62,000 bases of DNA, taken from positions 812,246 to 874,245 of the forward strand of contig CAJNDS010000003.1 of NCBI GenBank assembly GCA_905221605.1, read 5' to 3'. The position numbers were made by a program, and so were the translations under genes. Within the stretch, counting starts at the first letter, position 1; each line of letters begins with the position of its first letter. This DNA is from Symbiodinium natans (taxonomy: Eukaryota > Sar > Dinophyceae > Suessiales > Symbiodiniaceae). Positions 1 through 9,600 of the stretch are shown here, one piece after another. The notes beneath the pieces were generated by a model. It was not told where the DNA came from. It worked only from the letters and a program-made list of their open reading frames with translations, and did no database searches.

Positions 1-657
1 TTTTAAACTTCCTTCCCTTGATATTTTTTCGCTCTACGTCAAACCTCGCAACCCTAGCCTATACTGCACCCTGTTCCCCCACCAAAGCTCCGCACGAGGC
101 TTTAGCGGCCAAACGGCCCTCAAGACCAAAGCGGTCGTCGAATCGGCGTTGCCCTCGGGCTTTCGAATCCCCAGCGCCCTATAGACCCACAAAAGGACAG
201 GGCCTAGCATTTATCGGCTTTTGGCGTTTAGGGCTTCTGGTTTAGGGCCCAAGATAAGACAGAGTTTTTAGTTTCGAGGCGAAGCATGGATTTTCGATCT
301 GGTTATAACTGAACCTGTTTTCATCTGACCTGCCCGTCCTGTGACTGGGACTAGATCTTGGGAGCCCAGTGGTACCCTTTACCTTTTTGTTTGGGTTCTG
401 GGTTCCCTTATCAAGTAATCAAACCCCCCAAAAAGGCTGCCCTTATTAGAATATGGATACTGGCTACCAAGAGATCGATTGCTTTAAAGCTTTATCGCCC
501 CAATTCCAACTGCAGTTAGCAGGTGTACCTCTTTAGGCATTCAGGGTTGAGGGTGTTAGGCTTTCGGGTTTAGGGGTTAGTGTTTAGGGGCATAGCTGTC
601 GCGTTTTGGTGGACCTCAGGGCGGTTCAGGGTTCCAAGGCTCTGCTAAGCTACCAAG
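1..657. other. Left edge, no supported gene except possible intron sequence
   Basis: This stretch holds degenerate telomere-like words and a diverged copy of a palindromic repeat (353-470). It probably belongs to the intron upstream of the first AAA+ exon at 658, because the Walker A part of that ATPase must lie further left and I could not find it here. The small ORF at 18-245 has no recognisable domain and low-complexity composition, so I do not support it as a gene. Confidence 0.5.
353..470. repeat. Diverged copy of the 'CCCAGTA' palindromic repeat
   Basis: The order of motifs (cccagtggtaccctt, ctttttg, gggttcccttat, aaaccccc, tactggc) follows the two better copies at about 1024-1137 and 13671-13776, but with many changes. 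The assignment is by eye and tentative. Confidence 0.4.
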
Positions 658-3600
658 GGCGTTTCAACCAAAATCCCCGAGGCACTCGGAGGCGTCCTGT
701 TCATCGATGAGGTGCTCGATGCAGTTTAGGGTTTAGGGTTTAGGGTTTAGGGTCTAGGGTTAAAGTGGGGTTTCGGGTTGGTGGCCGCTGTGCGTGTTTG
801 ATTTTGTCCGGTTTGAGGAGCTCGTCCTCAGGGGTGAGATTTTCCTTCCGGGTTCCCTAAACCCTAAACCCTAAACCTTAAACCCTAAACCCTAAACCCC
901 AAACCCTAAACCCTAAACCCTAAGCTCACGGGTTGAACTAAGGATCGGAGCTTTAGGGTTTAAAGCTTCTAAGGTTTGCGAGGAACGTTACGGGGTACAG
1001 CCAGACTTCAGCCTTACACCCCTGCTAGGATGCCCAGTAGCACCCTTATTCCCCTTTTTTGGGGGGTTTAGGTTCCCTTATGAACCCCTTTAAGCAAAAA
1101 GGGGCACCCTTTTTAAGCCTTGGTTACTGGGCAGCCTAGCCTGAACTCCGCCAACACCCTCAAGGTCGACCTTGACTCTTTGAGCCCCTCAAAAACACCT
1201 CAGACCTACTGAAGCCCTAAACCCTCAACTTAGGGCTTAGGGTTTAGGGTTTATTAGGGTTTAGGGTTTAGGGTTAAACCTCAGGGTTTAGGGTTTAGGG
1301 TTCTCCTGAAACCCCGCGCCGTTCAGATTCCGCGCGCGAGGCGTATGCCCTCGTCGGCGAGGATGGTCGGGACTCCTTCGGCCGGGAGGCCCTGGACACC
1401 CTGATCAAGCTCGTGGAGGCCGGACCTACGGTTTAGGGTTTAGGGTTGAGGGTTTAGGGTTTAGGGTTTAGGGCGTGCCAAACGGAAGCGCGCTTTGGGA
1501 GCGCGCGGTAGTCTGCAGACCTACCCACCCCAAGACCGCCCACTTACAACTCTGAAGGAGTTAAAGCCGTTTATTTTTTTACAAAGCATCACATGAGTCA
1601 GCACTCACGCCCTTTTTGGGGATTTCCACAAGGTGCGTGGACCAGGCGCAAAGCTGCAGCAGGCGGAAACGAGGCAGGGCCCGTGAAGACAGCTTGGGTT
1701 GGCGCGAAGGGGCTAAGGGATGGGCCAGGAACAGAGAAAAGCAACGAGGCTTGGTTGGCGCGAAGGGGCTCCAGCCAGGAAGAACACACAGTGAACAGCT
1801 GGGGTTAACCAAAAAAACCACTGGTAGCTTGGCTTGGCGCGAATGGGGTAAGGTGGGGCGCCGAACCAGGGTCAGGACCAGGCACAAAGTTGCAGCAAAC
1901 GGAAGTGAGGCAGGACAGATTGGGTTGGCGCGAAGGGCCAAAGCCAGAGGGAGAGCCCCGAAACAGGACACAAACTGGTGCGCGGACAGCTTGGCTTGGC
2001 GCAAGGGGGTAAGATGACTCGAACAGGCCGCAAAACTAGTCAGGGCAGAGGGTCAGGGCCAGGGCCAGGCTCGTCGGGGCCAGGGCCGGCTCAGACGCGA
2101 CCAAAGCCAGGGCGGGCCAGGGCCAGGGCCAGGGCCAGGGCCAGGGTCAGGGGCAGGGCCAGGGCCAGGGTCAGGGCCAGGGCAGAACAGGGCCACCAGG
2201 CCAAATGCCCAACGGCAGGGCCAGGCCAGGCGAGGGCCAGGCCAGGGCCAGGGCCAGGGCCAGGGCCAGGGCCAGGGCCAGGGCCAGGGCCAGGGCCAGG
2301 GCCAGGGCCAGGGCCAGGGCCAGGGCCAGGGCCAGGGCCAGGGCCAGGGCCAGGGCCAGGGCCAGGGCCAGGGCCGGGCCAGGGCCGGGCCAGGCCAGGG
2401 CCAGGGCCCAGAGACAGGGCCAGGGCCAGGGCCAGGGCCAGGGCCAGGGCCAGGGCCAGGGCCAGGGCCCAGGGCCAGAGCCAGAGCCAAGGGCCAAAGG
2501 GCATTTTTGGCCAGACCCCTGCCTGCCCCAACAAAACCCAGGGCCCCCCAGCCGCACGGAGGGACCAGGGGTCTCAAGGGGCCGTCCCAGGGGCCCCCCA
2601 ATGCAGGACCCGACCATGTGCGCGGACAGCTGGGGGGGTAATATAATATAATACAGTGACAACTGCTGACTCGGCCTGTGCCTGCCTGGAGGGTAAGCCA
2701 GCCTGGAGGCCAGCTCGGTCGCCCGCCTGGGGCTCCCTCGCAGGGTCACTGAGCGCTCCTACCCCAAAAGACAAGAGAGTGGGGTGGCGGGCGGGTTTAG
2801 GGTTTAGGGTTTAGGGTTTAGGGTTTAGGGTTTAGGGTTTAGGGTTTAGGGTTTAGGGTTTAGGGTTTAGGGTTTAGGGTTTAGGTTTTAGTGTTTAGGG
2901 TTTAGGGTTTAGGGTTTAGGGTTTAGGGTTTAGGGTTTAGGGTTTAGGGTTTAGGGTTTAGGGTTTAGGGTTTAGGGTTTAGGGTTTAGGCCCAAAACCG
3001 CAAGCCCTAAACTCTAAGCGCGTAAGCCCTAAACCCTGAACTTTTCGGGTCTTGCGAGGCCTCAAGAACGTGTCGGGAGTTGAAGTATACTCGGATGACT
3101 CTTGTATAGCCTGAGGGGGGAATGACGGGATGAGACTTACATACCCAAAGCACTCAGCCCTTAAAACTCAACCCTCAACTTTCGACCCTCAACCACCCTA
3201 CTAAACCCTTGAATAAATTCAACTTTCACTCCGTAACCCTAAGCCCTGGACCATCCCTCCAAGCAGTGGGGGCGGGACTTCGAGATCACATTGAAACCCT
3301 CGGGTTTGGGGTTTAGGGTTGGGTCGAAGGCTTCGAGGCTTTTTTGAGCTTTTATGCCCCTTACCCCTAAACCCCTCAACCCTAAACCTCTATGCCGGTA
3401 ACCCCTGAACCCTCAAACCCTAACCTAAACACCTGAGCCCTAAACGCTAAAACCTCTAGACCTTGATCTGTGAGGACTACCGGCAGGACCTGGCCGGGCC
3501 CTCGCACAGAGAATAACCCGGACTCGATTTAGGGCGCTAGGATATGGATTTCAAGGCTTCTGGCTTGATGACTTATGACTGAGGGTTTTTGGGTTGCTGG

Positions 3601-6600
3601 GTCAAGGGTTGCACGGCTATCTAAGTGTTTTTGAGCTAGGACGGTTTAAAACGATGGCCCCCTTTCCCTTTCATTTTGCTCAGTAGCTTGCTTAGGGCTC
3701 AGGTGCAGAAGCCCTATTTCCGCCCTGCGCCGTTTAGGTTAAGGTTGTTGCTGCATGGTTGGGGGGCATTGCATGTTTCCCCTCAACCCTACAACCTAAA
3801 AGCCAAAACCCAAGACAGGCCTAAACCTACCTGCCCCCCCCCCCCCCCCCACAAAGAAAGGTCGTTATCTTGGCCGGGTACAGCTCCGAGATGGCACGGC
3901 TGCCGCCCGGCGGATCTGTTCACGGTTTCGCCATTTAGGGCCTGGTGGCCTTGCAAGTCAAGGTTCATCACAGGTCTTTCTGATTCATTCATTATGCATG
4001 GTGCGTCTTCTTAGGGTTTAAGGGTGGGGGTCTTTAAAGTTCCCTTTTGGGCGATTGCTTTTGCAATGATTCATGTTGATTCGTAACCCTAGTCTTTGTA
4101 GCCTAGTAGGTAATCCAAAGACGCTTACTCCTAGAGAATGAAAGCCTTTGCTAGGTAGGCCCTAATCCCGTCTCAGCCCGAACAAAGCCCTACAAAGACC
4201 TAAATCCCACCTTCCCGAAATGAAAGCAGCAGCCCAGGATTGAAGCGAATCCGGGCTTGCGCTCCCGCTTCCCGACGGTCATCGAGTTCGAGGCAGTGCA
4301 GGGTTTCGCGGCTAGGGTTAGAGCTTCGTGGGCTTTATGGGGCTATTGTAGGGTTTAGGGTTGGGGGTTAGCTTGGGTGATGTGTAGGGTAACGTTTAAA
4401 CAAAATGTTCATTCTGCTTCAGGGCTAAAACTTCTTACATTTCCCAGGTTTAGGGCATCGGGTTTGGCATGTTACTTGGCGGTTCGTGACTAGTTAAAAG
4501 TTGGGTTATAAAGAGGGTAAGTGCAAATGCAACTGATTATCATTCAACCTCTTTCATTGGGCGCCTACTTACAACTACCCATGAACCTCCTTTTAGTCCA
4601 TCCTTTGGGGCGAAAGTCTTGCAGAGGACTACACCTGCGAGGAGCTTCTCGAGATTGCCACCGGAATGCTCCTGCAGGCGCATAATCGTTTAGGGTTTAG
4701 GGTTTGGGGTTTAGGGTTTGGGGTTTAGGGTTTAGGGTTTGGGGTTTAGGGTTTATTGTTTTGGGTTTTAGGGTTTAGGGTTCAGCCCTAAAACCCCCCC
4801 TTGAACCCGAAACCAAACCCTGGAAAGGAAGACAGTTCGTTGCTTTTTTGTTTTGTTTTACTAAGTGCCGTTGCCATAGCAATATCGTATGGAGTCAAAA
4901 AAAGAAAAAAGGTGGCTTCCTTACTGTGGAGGATGTCATGGTCCTGTCCGAGCCAGCCGCCAGCGATCGGCTGCGCGGGTTGCTGCAGAAGGCCCGGTCA
5001 AGGGAAGGGTTTAGGGAGGGTTTAGGGTTTAGGGTTTAGGGTTTAGGGTTTAGGGTTTAGGGTTTAGGGTTTAGGGTTTAGGGTTTAGGGTTTAGGGTTT
5101 AGGGTTTAGGGTTTAGGGTTTAGGGTTTAGGGTTTAGGAGAAGTCTTCCGCTGCATTGCCCGTGCGTGGGGTCACCCCAGACTGAGCCGTCGGAACTCTG
5201 CATCTCGACATAGGAACCCTGCACCCCCAGTCTCTACACCAGCCCCCAAACTGGGTTTTGGAGTACTATACTTTAATACAGTACATACTTTTTTCCAGGG
5301 TCTGCTCCAAAGTAGCGTAAACCTCTTGAAACTGGGTTTTGGAGTACTAGACTTTAGTAGTTTTTTTTGGTTCTGGGTTCCTATTATTGCTTCTTATGCC
5401 TACAAGTACATACTTTTTTCTCCAGGGTTTAGGGTAAAGTAGGGTAAACCTCTTAAGACACTTACTTCAGTGCCCAAACCCTAAGCCTACACCCTCAGCC
5501 TTGTGAGACTGTCCCCAAGCCCGGCAAGAAGACGGACCGGCAAGCGGGAAACGGACGCCGGGAGCCCAGCACGAAGCGTTTAGGGTGCGCGGGGAGGGGG
5601 GGGGGGGCATTTGCGCACAGCAATAATCTTCTTAAGGCCTCAGCACGTTTGAGGTAGAGCCCGATTTCTTCCTTATTCAACCAGACAGGCTGTAGCTTTG
5701 GGAGAATGTTTTTCCATTTTTGTTGGGGGCTTTGAGGGTTCTAGAGTAGCTTTATAGGGTTTATTGCTTAGGTTGGGGGGGTTGGGGCCGGGGGGGGGGG
5801 TGGAGGAGGCTTGGCATGGATTAGAGAGAACCTATCTTCAGTTACTAGGCTGCGGATATGTCGAGTATCATATGGTTTCCTTGTGAGAATAAGATCCCCC
5901 CTAAACCCTATAAACCTCAATCCCTAAGCATTCATCCAAGTTGCATTGCCAGCAGGGCCAAAGTCACTTCATCTGGCTGGTTCTTAGTAGGGAATGAGGG
6001 AATTCAGGTACCGTGTGTAATCCCTTAGTGTATATACATCTACATATCTATATCTGTATCTATATCTATGTCTATATCTATATCTATATCTATATGGGGC
6101 CCGAATTCCTCATTCCCGACTAAGAACCACGGGGTCATCCGCATCTACACCTTCAGAGGTTTTAGGCTTCGGGGTGGGTGTCGGGCTTCAGGGTTTAGGG
6201 GTCTGTTGGCAGTGAGCCTTTCATCACAGGCCCCCTGCATCCTCTGCATTGATGTAAACATCGTTCAGCCCTTGGTGTTGCTAGGGGCTGGCGCCTACGC
6301 TCGTGCATGTTTTTGTGCAGCTGGCAGGTCGGTAGTCGTAGCAAGGAGTCGCAGAAACTGAGCCGCAGATTCATGTTCTTTGTCCAGGTGACGGAGAAGC
6401 AGCTGTCTGTGCCTGGGCGAGAGTTTCGCCATTTGTGCTGGATACTGGCGAATTTGCGACTGAAGGGCAATGCTCAGCAGGACAAGTTGGGGCGATTGTT
6501 TGGTGAGCTGGTCCTGCCTTTTTTGGCCGTGGCTTTTCCATCCCGCTCCATGGTGGCTGCAGGAGGGAGGCATACTTGCGCCGTGACGGCGAGCAGGGAG

Positions 6601-9600
6601 CTGGTGTGCTTTGGAGTCTGCAACGAGTGGTGGCACGGCGGGTGCGACGTGCCGGCAGACCTGGGGCCCGTGGTGGCCGTTGCTGGAAAAGGTTTTCACA
6701 CCTGCGCCGTGAAGGCGAGCCCACGCCACGTGGACGCCACCTCTCGCTGCACACCTCCGCAACCAAGGCGGAGCACCACCGCCTCGCAACCCCCCGAGAG
6801 AGGCTTCCCTACGCGCGCGACTTCCTGGCGTACCCAACTCCTGAAGCTGCCGCCCAGGGGGGGGGGGCTCCCGCGCCCTGCTGGCGCGGACGTCGCTGGC
6901 GGCGGTGCCGCGCTGGGGGCGTGGCGGGGCCCTCCGCTGGGCGGGCTTCCTGCGCGGCGCGGGTGCTCTGAAGCAGGCCGTCAGCAAGGCGCTGCGGAGG
7001 GTGATTCCCGCTGGGGCCCCGCTCGCAGCATTTATCGTTGCTGGCCAGTGCGACGTGCCGGCAGACTTGGGGCCCGTGGTGGCCGTTGCTGGAGGAGGTG
7101 CTCACACCTGCGCCGTGAAGGCGAGCGGGGAGCTGGTGTGCTTTGGGTGGAACTTCGACGGCCAGTGCGCCGTGCCGGCAGACTTGGGGGCCGTTGCTGT
7201 AGCAGGTTGGGAGTTGGTGCGTTTTGGCGCCATTTTGGGGCTAACTTTGACGGTCAGTGCGACGTGCCGACAGACCTGGGCCGCCTGGGCCCATTCAGTT
7301 TTCAGGGAAGCACCGCTGCGGATTCAGTCGTGCAGCGGTGCATCACGCCGAGGCTGCCTTGGAGATCCATCCAGACGAGGCGGCCGCCATAGTGGCTCAG
7401 CAGGAAGTCTCGCTCATCGAGCACAACATCCACTCCAGCAGCTGGCCGGCGAAGCCGGCGGAGCGCCCAGTGCAGGTCACAACCGGTTTTGTCGCGTGCT
7501 TCTGCTGGAGTTCAGCCGCTCCCCGCCCGAGCTGAACGAGGTCCTGGAGCAGTCCATCGCTCTGCAGCCGACCCGGGAAGCCCTCGCCCGCGAGGGCTAC
7601 TCCTGGCGCCAGCCCACCGGCGCCAAGGTCGGAGAGCAGCAACGACCACCATGTACGTGTGTAGGTTTAGGGTTTAGGATTTAGGGATCAGGGTTTATAG
7701 GGTTTAGGGTATGTAGGTTTGTATGTTTGTGCATGTACTATTGCTACACAGAGCCTGAAGGGACCCGTGGAACTTGGGTACTCAAACAGAGGCCATAATT
7801 CAGAGATCCGGCCACGCACATTTCCCAAGCAATGACCAAAGACGGCACGTGCCCCGCAGGTCTTTTTGGCGCCCGAGCTCTTCCGTTTGTTCCGCAGCCA
7901 CCACGAAATCGAGCTGCGGTCCCACCATGGTGTCGGAGGACACTCCGGGGCGGCTTCCCCAAAGCGACAAACCTTAAGAAACACCGTCATCTGGGAACGT
8001 GTGTTGGATCGCTCGAGACTTGTAGCTTTACCCTTGCGATCCGTTCAATGATCTGCGTCTAGAGCAGTATGTACGAAAGCCCTCACCAGCAAGCTGCCCC
8101 TGACCTGCAGCACTCCTCCACCTAAATCCCTAAAGCCCTCAACCCCTGCAGAACCCAAAGCCTTAACTAAATCCCTAAAACCCCATACCCTATCCATCCG
8201 GAAAACCCTGAAGAGGACCTCGAGCCCGACGTGCTGGAGGCCGTGGGGCGGCTGCGGTCCAGGCTACAGGTCCGACTCCGGCGCGCGGACACGGTGGCGC
8301 TGGCCGTCCCCGGGCCGCACCATCCATCAGCATCCCAACAGGTTTGGGCGACTAGGGCTTGAGGGTTTTAAGCTGTTTAGGTCTCCAGCCCAGCTTCCCT
8401 AAGAGGTGTAGGCGTGTCAAGCTTAAGTATAGAGTACTACTCTCAAGAACCCTAAACACCCCTAAGGCATCTGAAGCCTTGAAGCCACAAACCCCAACAA
8501 CGGGGCAAACCCTAAACCCTAAACCCTAAACCCTAAACCCTAAACCCTAAACCCTAAACCCTAAACCCTAAACCCTAAACCCTAAACCCTAAACCCTAAA
8601 CCCTAAACCCAGGGGCCCTCTGAGGATGGCGATGGGCTCGTGCTCGTGCAGCGAACCTTCCTCCACACCCCGGCCGCGTGCCTCGCGAACGCGGCCTCCG
8701 TGGCGCAGTCCACCACCGAGGCAGGTCTTGGGCGTATAGGGTTTAGGGTTTAGGGTTTAGGGTTTAAGGTTTAGGGTTTAGGGTTTAGGGTTTGAGGGCT
8801 GCAGGGTTGAGGCTTTAGGGTTGCTTGGGCATGAGGTTCTTGGGTTGGGGGGTAGTCGCCGCGCTCGGGCGAGAGACGTCGCACCCGCACATGCACCGTC
8901 CGTATTCCAAGTTCTGAACGACAACCCTCTCAGTTTTTCCGTGAAACCCTAAACCCTAAACCCTAAACCCTAAACCCTAAACCCTAAACCCTAAACCCTA
9001 AACCCTAAACCCTAAACCCTAAACCCCCCGCCCCCCAACGTTCTGCCCCTGCGCCGTACGCTCCCAAGAGCCCCTAAACCTGTCGCCAAAACGTGTTTAG
9101 GGCTTAAGGGCTTCGGGCTCGTGAGGAAAGACCTTAACGAACAGAATGAAAGAGATAACAACAGACTCATGAAATTACTGTGCAAAAGTTCCCTAAAATA
9201 GACTAGGTCTACTGGGGAATGTTGGCGGATTACAGAGAAAGTATTGATGTAATTTGAGTCTCACCTTGAGTTCCAGAGAACGTGGGAGCTTCCATTAGTA
9301 AGCCATCCTAAGGACCGGGGTTTTTTTGACCATCAGCAATCCTGGTTCTGGGTGCTCCCATCAAAATCCAGTCCCAAGTCCAGATCAATTGTATTTTGGG
9401 GTTCTTTTGATGGTCCCGGTCCAAGAGCCCCATTTTGCCTCGCGGGCTCTTGTGGATTCGCTTGCCTTCGTTCTGTGTGCATCTGTATTTCGCCTCGGTC
9501 CCGTGCGCATGCGACTGTCCGCGCGTTTAGGCCCAGGTGCCTTTTGGAGTTATCCTGGAGTGCCTTGTAGGCATGCTTGGAGTGCTCGTGGAATGCTCTT

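Larger units (their letters stand above)
5139..6306. other. AAA+ intron 7, left part: repeats, no clear gene
   Basis: It holds a tandem duplication (5248-5447), a C/G homopolymer patch near 5590, and an inverted repeat with microsatellite (5978-6129). I see no convincing coding segment. Confidence 0.5.

Noticed and set aside
1978-2749. Long Gly-Pro or Ala-Arg rich proteins on both strands
   Set aside because: They are produced by the six-base GGGCCA repeat, which opens every frame; no start context, domain or splice support.
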